A stretch of 5,737 nt of DNA from Pseudomonadota bacterium (GCA_003242275.1 QGUX01000222.1:1-5737); one strand, 5' to 3'; shown: positions 1 through 5,737, counted from the stretch's first letter. A program made the numbers and translations. Notes: generated by a model not told the origin, from the letters alone.

Positions 1-256
1 GCGGGTTCAGCGTGACGCCGCTGACCGGTTCGCCGATGGCCGACGCCGGGATGGAGGTGCCGATCTTCTCGAGGTCGGCGGCAGAGATGGTGATCTCCGG
101 CGCGGCCGGTAGCAGTGAGCCGGGCGCAGGCACCGGGGAGGGCGAGGAGGACGAGCTCCCGGATACCGTGCAGGCGGTGATCAGGCCCGCCAGTGCGATG
201 GATGCGAGCGCGGGCCCGAGGTTGTGGCCCGGTCGGACGTTGTTCGGATGATTCAT
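1..256 (-). CDS. Lipoprotein, N-terminal part (cut by left window edge)
   Basis: The minus-strand frame opens with ATG at 256-254 and stays open for 85 codons to the left edge, so the 3' end is missing. Residues 1-29 form a lipoprotein signal peptide: an n-region with Arg8 and His11, a hydrophobic core (about residues 13-26, with ALASIALAGLI) and the lipobox I-T-A-C with Cys29 as the lipidation site. The residue after the Cys is Thr rather than Asp, which by the E. coli +2 rule favours the outer membrane. A Ser/Pro/Ala-rich stretch (about residues 30-50, five Ser in a row) looks like a flexible tether. The visible start of the folded part (PEITISAADLEKIGTSIP) matches no family I recognise. 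The start is supported by GGGGGGA five bases upstream (261-267). That site lies in a stem-loop, and a -10-like TACAAT lies at 319-324. The gene follows the autotransporter on the same strand after 159 bases. The lipoprotein call is strong; the function is unknown. Confidence 0.8.
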   Translation of the reverse strand, partial: MNHPNNVRPGHNLGPALASIALAGLITACTVSGSSSSSPSPVPAPGSLLPAAPEITISAADLEKIGTSIPASAIGEPVSGVTLNP

Positions 257-261
257 GGATT

Positions 262-294
262 CCCCCCAGGCGCGGCTATGGCGCGTCAGGGGGG
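262..294 (-). promoter_or_regulatory. Stem-loop sequestering the lipoprotein Shine-Dalgarno
   Basis: Read on the minus strand, six C (294-289) can pair with six G (267-262). Inside, GCGC (284-281) pairs with GCGC (273-270), separated by a 4/2 internal loop and closed by a seven-base loop. The six G are the Shine-Dalgarno sequence of the lipoprotein, whose ATG follows after AATCC. In an mRNA starting at the proposed upstream promoter, this fold would hide the ribosome binding site. The complementarity is seen directly. A regulatory role is inference, because G/C-rich leaders can fold by chance. Confidence 0.45.
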
Positions 295-318
295 CGAGTA
301 TCGCCACGAACGGGCGAG

Positions 319-336
319 ATTGTAAATTGCCTTACA
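319..336 (-). promoter_or_regulatory. Candidate promoter -10 with overlapping dyad operator
   Basis: On the minus strand the sequence TGTAAGGCAATTTACA (336-321) has 5-base inverted arms TGTAA/TTACA around six bases. It runs into TACAAT (324-319), which matches the sigma-70 -10 consensus at five of six positions. No good -35 hexamer is seen 16-18 bases upstream, so the promoter may need an activator, or the dyad may be bound by a repressor overlapping the -10. Transcription from here would begin near 312 and leave a leader of about 55 bases before the lipoprotein ATG. The stretch is conspicuously AT-rich in a very GC-rich window. The regulator cannot be named from the sequence. Confidence 0.45.
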
Positions 337-351
337 GATTCACCGAGGGCG

Positions 352-371
352 CCCGGCCGTGGCCGGCCGGG
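352..371 (-). terminator. GC-rich hairpin after the autotransporter, possible terminator
   Basis: CCCGGCC (352-358) and GGCCGGG (365-371) form a perfect 7-base-pair stem with a six-base loop, about 45 bases past the autotransporter stop codon at 416-418. On the minus strand it is followed by CGCCCTCGGTG and not by a T-tract. It is therefore not a canonical intrinsic terminator. It could be a weak terminator, an mRNA 3' stabilising hairpin, or a chance result of the GC content. Confidence 0.3.
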
Positions 372-415
372 TGCCAGGGCATGGGCAATGAAGCCGCTGC
401 TCCGCGGTGCATGCG

Positions 416-3400
416 TCAGAGCTTCGTTGCAAAGCCCAGCGACGCCACATGGCTGGACTGGTCATCCGACACCAGTCCACCGTAGCGCACCCGCAGGCTG
501 GTCCTGTCCGAAGCGCTCCACGTCAGCGCTGCACCGAGCCGCACGCGGTTGGGCGCCATGCCGGGTCCATGGATCTGGAAGGCATCACCGCCGGCAAAGC
601 GGTTGACGGTATCGCGCCGCACATGGGCCAGCGAGTGTTCCCACAGCGCCTGGCCCGACACGGCCAGGTGACCGTGCCCGGTCTGCACCGTGCGTGCCAG
701 TTCGAAGCCCACGCCCATCTCCATGCGCTTCCAGCTCCTGGCGCCGGACGAAAGGTTGAACTCCCCGGCGCGCTTCTCGCTGATGCTGCCGCGGTGTGAC
801 CAGCCGGTATCCACCGTGAGCACGGGCGAGAGGCGGGTGGTGGGCGAGATCCGATGGGCATGCGTGAGCTCGCCGCTCAGTCCCACCGAATGCACCCAGT
901 AGCCCGTGCGGGCCGTCAGGTCGATCGCACCGAAGCCGATTTCGCGCTCGGTGGTGGCGCGGTTGGCGCCATAGGACAGCGCGCCGGCGAGCCGCCAGGG
1001 GCCTTCATTCAGCACGCCATATGTGCCCAGGAAGTAGCCGTGGCCCTTGACGGTGGCATCGCGTCCGCGCAGCGAGCCGTGGCTGCGCAGGTAGCCCAGG
1101 CCCACGCCGAGCAGCATGTCCTCTTCGCCCACGCGGGTCACCACCTCGTGGCCGCCGGCCACGCCGGCGTTCCACCACCGGATGCGCGCCGCGTTGCCGT
1201 CACTGTCGATGTCACCGTGCCCGCCCAGCAACGAGGCCCAGGCCCCGTGCCTGCGCGCGCCCGCCTGGCCCCCGGTGGGGTCGAGCGTGGCCTGCACGCC
1301 CGCGCCGGCGCCGGCAATGCCCTGCTGGCGCAGCGTGCGGTTGAACAGCGAGAAGGTGTGGTCGACCACGTGCTGCATCGATGCATGCACCTCGCCGGAC
1401 ATGGCGTCGAAGGCCGCCGATGCAACCCCGTTCGCCAGCAGCAGCGCCGCGTCGTAGGGCGCGCGCCCCGCGCCCAGCGATTGCACGCCGCCGGCCGTGG
1501 AGCACTGGTTGAAGGTCATGCCCGGCCGGCAGAACGAGGCCACGGCCTGGCTGGTGACGAAGTAGTCCCTGCCGTCGGTGTGGCCGCTGAAATCCAGCAG
1601 TGCGAAATCGTCGAGGATGATGGGCGTCCCCACCACCGTCAGCCCGCCGGACGCGGCAGTGCGGATGATGGTGTAGGTGGTGCCCGGCGCATAGGTGCTG
1701 CCATCGTCGGTGCCGTTCGCCGGCGTGACCAGGATGCGCGCGCCGTCGTGCAGGGTGGCCGTCTGCGCCTCGACCAGGTCGTTGTTCACGCCGGCCACGT
1801 TGCCGCCGTCATTGATCTGCACCACGTAGGTGGATCCGGCCAGCAGCGCCAGTTCACCCGACGCCGCGGCGGCCAGCATCGGAGGACTGCCGTCGCCGGC
1901 CTCGAGCAAGGCCTGGTAGACCGGCTGGCCGATCACGCTGAGCGTGCCGATGCCCGTGCCCGGCTCGAGCCGGCCGGCCACCTCCAGGCTGCCCACCTCG
2001 CCGACGCCCGACAGCACGGTGCCGGCGCGGGTGGTCAGGGCGCCGGCCACCAGGCCATCCAGCCGCATGCCGCCCTCGGCCAGCACCACTTCGCCGGTGA
2101 ACAGCCGGTCATCACCCGTGAAGTGCAGCAGTCCCGCGCCGCGCTTGGTGAGCGTGCCATTGCCGGACAGCCCGCCCGACAGGGTCACCGTGCCGCCCTC
2201 GGCCAGCAGGTTGTTGCGCGCGCCACTGACGGCCAGCTCGCGCGCACTGGAGAAGCCGGGCGCGAGCGCCAGGGTGGCCGGATCGTTGAGGCCTTCCAGC
2301 CACACGGCGCGCAAGGGGTCGCCGAGCGCCGCGTCGGATTCCACGCGTACCGTGCCAGCATGGATGCGGGTTTCACGGTGGCTGTTCTCGCCCAGCAGTT
2401 CCAGCGTGCCGAGGTCGTTCTTCAGCAGGGCGCCCTCGCCAGTGAGGTCCGAGGCGATCACCGCCGTCATCGCGTTGCCTGCGGCAGTGCCGTCGCCCAC
2501 GCGCACCGTCACCGCCTGGTCCAGCGCGATGGTGCCGCCGGTGAGCCGGTAACCATCCACGGCAAACTGCAGGCCGGCGCCGATGCTGACGTCATCCACG
2601 GCCACTTCGCCGGGCGTGCCGGCGAAGACCAGCATGGCGAGCGGATCGTAGGGGCCATTGGCGCTGCCATCGGACAGCGTCCAGTTGTTGCCGGCCGTGG
2701 TCCACGCGCCATTGCCGCCGTCCACGGCGCCATTGCCGCTGGCCTGGCTGCCGTCCCAGAACGCGTACGAGCCCGGCACCGCCCCCTGCTGCACCAGCAG
2801 GTTGACCTCCTTGGCGATGGCGGTCTGCACTTCCAGGTCGCCGGCGGTGAAGCCCGCCGGCACGGCGCCGATGCTGATGCCGGAGGAGAGCAGCGAGCCG
2901 CCGTACTCGAACAGGCGGTACACGCCGGCGCCGAAGCCGCCAGCGTCGATCACGTCGAGCCGGCCGTCCAGCGCCAGGTCGCCACCGACGCGGATCAGGT
3001 CGCTGTCCACGCCAGCCACGCCGCCGGGCGCACCCAGCTCGAACTCGAGCACCGAGGCGGGATCGAGGTACAGGTCGCCCAGCACCTCCATCAGGCCCGG
3101 CGACTGCCCCGGCGCGAGCACGCCGCCGTCGGACTGGATGGTGCCGCCGAACTGTCCGCCGGACAGCCGCGCACCATTGCTGACGAAGACATTGCCGCCG
3201 AGCCGGTTGGCCACGTGCAGCCAGCCGCCGGAGAGCAGGGTGGAGCCGCCGAATTCCCGGCCGTCACCGGTGAACACGGTGAGGCCGGCGCCATGGCGCA
3301 GCGTGCCATTGGTGCCGGCGAGGTCGGCGCCCAGTTCGAGCGCACTGTCGTGATTGATGACCAGCACGCCCTGGCCACTGCCGAACTGGATGCGGCCGGC

Positions 3401-4939
3401 TTCCAGGGTGGCCGATGCCGGGGCATCCTCGGGGGCCGCGCCCAGGTTGAGCTGGCCCACGGAGCCGGAGTCGCGGGCGATGGTGACGGTGCCGTTGCCG
3501 GTGGCGCCGACGCGCACGCGGCCAGCCTCGGAGATGGTCAGCGTGCCCGTGCCCTCGCGGCCGACGATCAGGCTGTTGCTGATGTCCCAGGCCGAGCCGG
3601 CGCCGGACACCAGCACGGTCGCCTCGGGCTGGCCGCCGGGGAGCTGGCTCCCGATGACGCCGCGTGCGCTCTGGGCGGTGCCGCCGGCCGTGATGGCGAG
3701 GCTGGAGTTCTGGCCCACTTCCAGCGCGTCCCGCGCGACCCAGGTGGAACCTGCGCCCGTCACGGTGGCGCGGCCTGAAGTGGCGCTGGTGGCCCCGCCG
3801 CCCGTGCCCACCCATCCATTGCCGCTCTCGGCGCGTCCGCCGTCGTTGATCAGCAGCTCACCGCCAGCGGGGCCGTAGCCCACATGCAGGATGCCATCGA
3901 AGGACAGCAGCGAGCCTTCGCCGGTGATTTCCAGCAGGCCCTCACCTGTGGCGCCAGCGCCGATCCTGACGGACTTTCCGAGGTTCGAGTCGGCCATGCG
4001 CACCACGCCGCCACTGGTGATCCTCAGCACGCCCTGGCCTTGCGCACTGCCCAGGGTGATCATGTCGGCCAGTGTCCAGGTGCCCGCGTCGACGGTGACG
4101 AGGCCGCCGCCGTTGATGTGGCCGCGGGAGCTGGCCACGGAGGCGCCGTCGTGGATGTCGACCGTGCCGGATACGCCGCCACCGACATTGAGGTTGCGGC
4201 TGCCGATGTCGAGGCTCGCGCCCTCGGTGACGACCAGGCGGCCCGTGCCGCCGGTGCCCACGTTGACGTCGAGGCTGGCGGTGACCGAGGACAGGCCGCC
4301 GATGCGCATGTAGCCGGTGCCGCCGCTGTTCTGCGTGCTGCCGATGTTGATGCCGCTGGCCTGCAGGCGTGAGGCGCCACCGGTGATGATGAGGGTGCCA
4401 TCTCCCCCGTCACCGGATCCCAGCGATACGCCGTAGCTGGTGACCTGTCCGCCGCCGGAGATCTCCAGCGTGGCTTCGCCGCGGTTGCCCACGGTGATGC
4501 CGGGCTGGCCGCTGATTCCGCCGCTGCCCGTCAGGGTCAGCGCCGAATCCTCGCCGGTCACCAGTACATGGCCCCGGGAGCCGGGATTCTGGCCGATGGT
4601 CACCGAACCGGTGTTGTACGGGGGATTCACCTGGCCGCCGTTGATCACCTGCAGCTCGCAGGTGCCGTCGCGGCCGATGGTGAGGGACTGGGCGGGTTCC
4701 CACGGGCTGGCGTGGGTGCCGCCGCCGGTGCCGCTGACGATGAGGGTGGAGTCGTCGCAGACCACCTGGGCATGGGCCTTGAGGGCCAGGCCCAGCGACA
4801 GGGCGGCGGTCTGCGTGAGCATCAGTGGCAGCCGCAGGGACCGCTGCACAGCAGGGCGGACGTTGATTCGCGAAGCGTCGCCGCCGCCGGGGCCGGCGGC
4901 GGAAGCGGCCGCAGGGCCGCTCAGGCGGGTCTTGAGCAT
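416..4939 (-). CDS. AIDA-type autotransporter adhesin (type Va secretion), 1507 aa
   Basis: This is a classical monomeric autotransporter: the C-terminal barrel inserts in the outer membrane and the passenger is displayed outside the cell. Residues 1-57 form an extended signal peptide (core about 37-53, cleavage after AHA at 57). Residues about 110-500 are short Gly-rich beta-helical repeats, including a GAGSTW / VGREGTGTLTIS type repeat as in T5SS/PEP-CTERM-associated repeat proteins. Residues 544-577, 834-873 and 926-962 resemble the autotransporter-associated beta-strand repeat (GTLTKRGAGLLHFTGDD type). A W-rich spacer (FWDGS...GNGAW...NNW) covers about 727-753. The junction motif NQCSTAGGVQSLG and the helical SGEVHASMQHVVDHTF segment (about 1144-1196) precede a barrel of about 275 residues (from HGAWASLLGG at 1231). 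The start ATG is supported by GGGAG five bases upstream. No protease or lipase active site is visible, so adhesion or biofilm is the likely role (inference). Oddities are Cys61/Cys94 and Cys1137/Cys1146, and a final Leu instead of an aromatic residue. The araC-type gene lies 52 bases upstream on the same strand. Confidence 0.95.
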   Translation of the reverse strand: MLKTRLSGPAAASAAGPGGGDASRINVRPAVQRSLRLPLMLTQTAALSLGLALKAHAQVVCDDSTLIVSGTGGGTHASPWEPAQSLTIGRDGTCELQVINGGQVNPPYNTGSVTIGQNPGSRGHVLVTGEDSALTLTGSGGISGQPGITVGNRGEATLEISGGGQVTSYGVSLGSGDGGDGTLIITGGASRLQASGINIGSTQNSGGTGYMRIGGLSSVTASLDVNVGTGGTGRLVVTEGASLDIGSRNLNVGGGVSGTVDIHDGASVASSRGHINGGGLVTVDAGTWTLADMITLGSAQGQGVLRITSGGVVRMADSNLGKSVRIGAGATGEGLLEITGEGSLLSFDGILHVGYGPAGGELLINDGGRAESGNGWVGTGGGATSATSGRATVTGAGSTWVARDALEVGQNSSLAITAGGTAQSARGVIGSQLPGGQPEATVLVSGAGSAWDISNSLIVGREGTGTLTISEAGRVRVGATGNGTVTIARDSGSVGQLNLGAAPEDAPASATLEAGRIQFGSGQGVLVINHDSALELGADLAGTNGTLRHGAGLTVFTGDGREFGGSTLLSGGWLHVANRLGGNVFVSNGARLSGGQFGGTIQSDGGVLAPGQSPGLMEVLGDLYLDPASVLEFELGAPGGVAGVDSDLIRVGGDLALDGRLDVIDAGGFGAGVYRLFEYGGSLLSSGISIGAVPAGFTAGDLEVQTAIAKEVNLLVQQGAVPGSYAFWDGSQASGNGAVDGGNGAWTTAGNNWTLSDGSANGPYDPLAMLVFAGTPGEVAVDDVSIGAGLQFAVDGYRLTGGTIALDQAVTVRVGDGTAAGNAMTAVIASDLTGEGALLKNDLGTLELLGENSHRETRIHAGTVRVESDAALGDPLRAVWLEGLNDPATLALAPGFSSARELAVSGARNNLLAEGGTVTLSGGLSGNGTLTKRGAGLLHFTGDDRLFTGEVVLAEGGMRLDGLVAGALTTRAGTVLSGVGEVGSLEVAGRLEPGTGIGTLSVIGQPVYQALLEAGDGSPPMLAAAASGELALLAGSTYVVQINDGGNVAGVNNDLVEAQTATLHDGARILVTPANGTDDGSTYAPGTTYTIIRTAASGGLTVVGTPIILDDFALLDFSGHTDGRDYFVTSQAVASFCRPGMTFNQCSTAGGVQSLGAGRAPYDAALLLANGVASAAFDAMSGEVHASMQHVVDHTFSLFNRTLRQQGIAGAGAGVQATLDPTGGQAGARRHGAWASLLGGHGDIDSDGNAARIRWWNAGVAGGHEVVTRVGEEDMLLGVGLGYLRSHGSLRGRDATVKGHGYFLGTYGVLNEGPWRLAGALSYGANRATTEREIGFGAIDLTARTGYWVHSVGLSGELTHAHRISPTTRLSPVLTVDTGWSHRGSISEKRAGEFNLSSGARSWKRMEMGVGFELARTVQTGHGHLAVSGQALWEHSLAHVRRDTVNRFAGGDAFQIHGPGMAPNRVRLGAALTWSASDRTSLRVRYGGLVSDDQSSHVASLGFATKL
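419..1249 (-). other. Autotransporter beta-barrel domain (residues 1231-1507)
   Basis: From HGAWASLLGG onward the protein shows the alternating polar/hydrophobic strands and turn-rich Gly/Asn pattern of the autotransporter barrel family. Typical segments are WWNAGVAGGHEVV, MLLGVGLGYLRSHG, GYFLGTYGVLNEGPWRLAGA, YWVHSVGLSGELTH and RVRLGAALTWSAS. The length of about 277 residues is normal for the family. The last strand reads SHVASLGFATKL. The family, like most outer-membrane barrels, normally ends with Phe, Tyr or Trp, whereas here the final residue is Leu. Confidence 0.9.
2054..2164 (-). repeat. Autotransporter-associated beta-strand repeat, copy 3 (residues 926-962)
   Basis: The segment GNGTLTKRGAGLLHFTGDD followed by an F-T-G-E-V-V-L-A-E-G-G core matches the family pattern 'G-x-L-x-K-x-G-x-G-x-L-x-L-x-G ... 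Y-T-G-x-T-x-V-x-x-G-x-L'. Such units form rungs of the passenger beta-helix and are thought to aid folding during export. This is the closest to consensus of the three copies. Confidence 0.75.
2321..2440 (-). repeat. Autotransporter-associated beta-strand repeat, copy 2 (residues 834-873)
   Basis: GEGALLKNDLGTLELLGENS followed by T-R-I-H-A-G-T-V-R-V and then ALGDP matches the same repeat family, including the usual 'alternative' ending in which a D-x-A-L-G-D motif follows the rung. It has diverged: Lys-Asn-Asp-Leu replaces the usual Lys-x-Gly-x. Confidence 0.7.
3209..3310 (-). repeat. Autotransporter-associated beta-strand repeat, copy 1 (residues 544-577)
   Basis: NGTLRHGAGLTVFTGDG followed by F-G-G-S-T-L-L-S-G-G-W-L-H-V is a diverged copy of the repeat. 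It is followed by GGTIQSDGGVLAPGQSPG (599-616), the element common in large autotransporters just before the GxLxLxxxSxLxFEL segment, seen here at about 621-635. Confidence 0.7.
3440..4576 (-). repeat. Array of short beta-helix repeats in the passenger (residues 122-500)
   Basis: This is a run of degenerate units of roughly 20-40 residues built on 'G-x-L-x-I-T-G-G-x-x-V-x-S ... I-x-V-G'. Examples are GEATLEISGGGQVTS, DGTLIITGGASRLQA, TGRLVVTEGASLDIG, EGLLEITGEGSLLSF, GELLINDGGRAESG and GTGTLTISEAGRVRVG. Two units carry the GAGSxW signature (GAGSTW at 395-400, GAGSAW at 446-451) of the T5SS/PEP-CTERM-associated repeat. The fold expected is a right-handed beta-helix. The units differ at the DNA level, so they are old duplications and not recent tandem copies. 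Confidence 0.75.
4769..4939 (-). other. Extended signal peptide of the autotransporter (residues 1-57)
   Basis: The hydrophobic core LPLMLTQTAALSLGLAL ends in KAHA with predicted cleavage before Gln58 (AHA-QVV). It is preceded by an unusually long n-region of about 36 residues: an Ala/Gly-rich stretch, then RINVRPAVQRSLR. It does not resemble the ESPR extension found in many large autotransporters. An in-frame GTG at codon 31 (4849-4847) would give a standard 27-residue signal peptide but has no visible Shine-Dalgarno, whereas the ATG at 4939 has one. Confidence 0.75.
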
Positions 4940-4944
4940 GCAGT

Positions 4945-4949
4945 CTCCC
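4945..4949 (-). promoter_or_regulatory. Shine-Dalgarno of the autotransporter gene
   Basis: On the minus strand GGGAG lies five bases (ACTGC) before the ATG at 4939-4937, an ideal distance. This decides the start in favour of the long n-region over the internal GTG at codon 31. Confidence 0.7.
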
Positions 4950-4952
4950 GAA

Positions 4953-4966
4953 GGTTCGAGCGAACC
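4953..4966 (-). promoter_or_regulatory. Perfect dyad just upstream of the autotransporter Shine-Dalgarno
   Basis: GGTTCGAGCGAACC on the plus strand is a perfect 6+6 inverted repeat around two bases. As RNA it gives a 5-base-pair stem with a four-base loop. It ends three bases before the Shine-Dalgarno. It could be a small leader hairpin or a protein-binding site between the regulator gene and the autotransporter. With only 14 bases, chance cannot be excluded. Confidence 0.3.
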
Positions 4967-4991
4967 GTGAAAAGAGGGGGGCTGTTAGATA

Positions 4992-5737
4992 TCAGTCCGT
5001 CCTGCGGGACTCTTGGACTGGGCGCCGGGACTGGGCGGCACCGGCCGGCGTGCCGGAAGCTTCGAGGAATTCGCGGCGCGCCTCCGAAGGCGTCATGCCG
5101 AAGCGGCGCCGGAAGGCGCGGTTGAAATAGGAGAGGTCGCTGAAGCCGGCGCCGAAGGCGATGGTGCTGATGCCCGTGCGCGCGGCGCCGGCCTGGCGCA
5201 GCAGGCGGAATGCGCGCTGGAGCCTGGCCTCGAGCACGAAGGCGGTGAAGCTGGTGCCGGCGCCGAGGAACAGGTCGCGCACGTAGCGTGGCGAGATGCC
5301 GTGGCGGGCGGCGAGCCATTCCAGCGACAGGTCGGCGCGGGCCAGGTTGGCCTCGATATCCGCCTGCAAGGCGCGCAGCCGGGCCTGGCGCACGCCGCGC
5401 TGCGCGGCCTCCTGCCGGAAGTCCGGGCAGGTCCCTGCCACCGTGGCCACCAGGTCGGTGACATGGTGCGCGCAATGCGTGGTGGCCTGCGGGCCCAGCT
5501 GCTGCAGGTCATCCTCGAGCAGCAAGCGGGCATAGCGTGCCAGCAGCACCAGCTCCGGCGAGGGCGGCAGCTTCTGCTTCGAGATGGCTCCGCCCACGTT
5601 GTCCAGCAGGGGTTCGAGCCGGGCACGCGGAATGGCGATGTCGAGGAAGCAGCCGGTGCCGCCGAAGTGGTGCTCGGACACGAACTCGCTGCTGCCCAGG
5701 TAGGCGTCGCCGGCGGCCAGCTCCACCGGTTCGCCCT
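4992..5737 (-). CDS. AraC-family transcriptional regulator (N-terminus beyond right edge)
   Basis: The frame is open to the right edge. The first possible start inside the window, GTG at 5726, lies in continuous coding sequence (GEP precedes it), so it is very likely internal. Counting from that Val, residues 1 to about 50 (LAAGDAYL, FLDIAIPRARLEPLL) match the end of the AraC-type ligand-binding domain. Residues about 113-176 hold the first helix-turn-helix (SLEWLAARHGISPRYVRDLF). Residues 186-220 carry the second, with the family signature (ISTIAFGAGFSDLSYFNRAF, then RRRFGMTPSEARREF). A basic, probably disordered tail of about 24 residues follows. Full-length relatives of this type are about 310-330 residues, so some 60-80 residues are missing. 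It is a cytoplasmic DNA-binding regulator. The effector cannot be told from this part. It ends 52 bases before the autotransporter on the same strand, making that gene its most likely target (inference). Confidence 0.92.
   Translation of the reverse strand, partial: GEPVELAAGDAYLGSSEFVSEHHFGGTGCFLDIAIPRARLEPLLDNVGGAISKQKLPPSPELVLLARYARLLLEDDLQQLGPQATTHCAHHVTDLVATVAGTCPDFRQEAAQRGVRQARLRALQADIEANLARADLSLEWLAARHGISPRYVRDLFLGAGTSFTAFVLEARLQRAFRLLRQAGAARTGISTIAFGAGFSDLSYFNRAFRRRFGMTPSEARREFLEASGTPAGAAQSRRPVQESRRTD

Noticed and set aside
351..371. Canonical intrinsic terminator after the autotransporter
   Set aside because: The stem is good but there is no T-tract on the minus-strand 3' side, so it is listed only as a low-confidence hairpin.
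193..799. Overlapping plus-strand open frames across the lipoprotein start, the intergenic gap and the autotransporter 3' end
   Set aside because: They are rich in Arg, Pro, Ala and His without recognisable domains, conflict with each other, and cross well-supported minus-strand genes.
854..3778. 974-codon open frame on the plus strand, antisense to the autotransporter
   Set aside because: Its product is a low-complexity Ala/Gly/His/Arg/Gln/Val sequence with no domain. Such frames arise when the G/C-biased third positions of a real gene are read in reverse. The opposite strand has a clear protein family, signal peptide and Shine-Dalgarno.
3440..4576. Possible CRISPR or recent tandem DNA repeat in the passenger
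   Set aside because: The periodicity is at the protein level only. The DNA units are not identical or evenly spaced, and the stretch is coding throughout.
4975..4994. Possible extended -10 (TGATATCTA) for the autotransporter at the regulator stop codon
   Set aside because: Only about half of the -10 positions match and there is no -35 partner, so it is too weak to annotate as a promoter.
4410..5125. Several open frames on both strands over the autotransporter start and the AraC 3' end
   Set aside because: They are frame-shifted shadows of the two real genes: the products are basic or Ala-rich and without motifs, and none has better start signals than the real genes.

Overview
The window comes from a GC-rich Gram-negative bacterium, most likely a proteobacterium. 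The evidence is a classical type Va autotransporter with an outer-membrane beta-barrel, a lipoprotein signal peptide, and strongly G/C-biased third codon positions. The style of the autotransporter would fit Xanthomonadales or Burkholderiales, but nothing here fixes the taxon.

All supported genes lie on the minus strand and read right to left. (1) From the right edge to 4992 is the C-terminal part of an AraC-family transcriptional regulator, whose start lies beyond the window. (2) After a 52-base gap, 4939 to 416 encodes a 1507-residue AIDA-type autotransporter adhesin. It has a long signal peptide, an N-terminal passenger half of short beta-helical repeats, a second half with three autotransporter-associated beta-strand repeats, and a C-terminal barrel of about 275 residues. 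(3) After a 159-base intergenic region, a lipoprotein gene starts at 256 and leaves the window at the left edge. It has a lipobox Cys at residue 29 and a Ser/Pro tether, and its function is unknown.

The 257-415 gap is the richest non-coding stretch. It holds a GC hairpin without a T-tract behind the autotransporter. Next comes an AT-rich dyad (TGTAAGGCAATTTACA on the minus strand) overlapping a good -10 element (TACAAT). A second stem-loop has the lipoprotein Shine-Dalgarno sequence in its 3' arm. The lipoprotein therefore probably has its own regulated promoter and possibly translational control. The short AraC-autotransporter gap, with a good Shine-Dalgarno and no convincing promoter, suggests that the regulator and autotransporter are co-transcribed or closely linked. 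The AraC protein is the obvious candidate regulator of the surface protein, but this is inference from position.

I see no mobile element, CRISPR array, RNA gene or evidently new multi-gene system. The long open frames on the plus strand (the largest 854-3778) are antisense shadows of the autotransporter. The points most worth checking are the regulatory elements before the lipoprotein, the atypical C-terminal residue of the barrel, and the cysteine pairs at both ends of the passenger.
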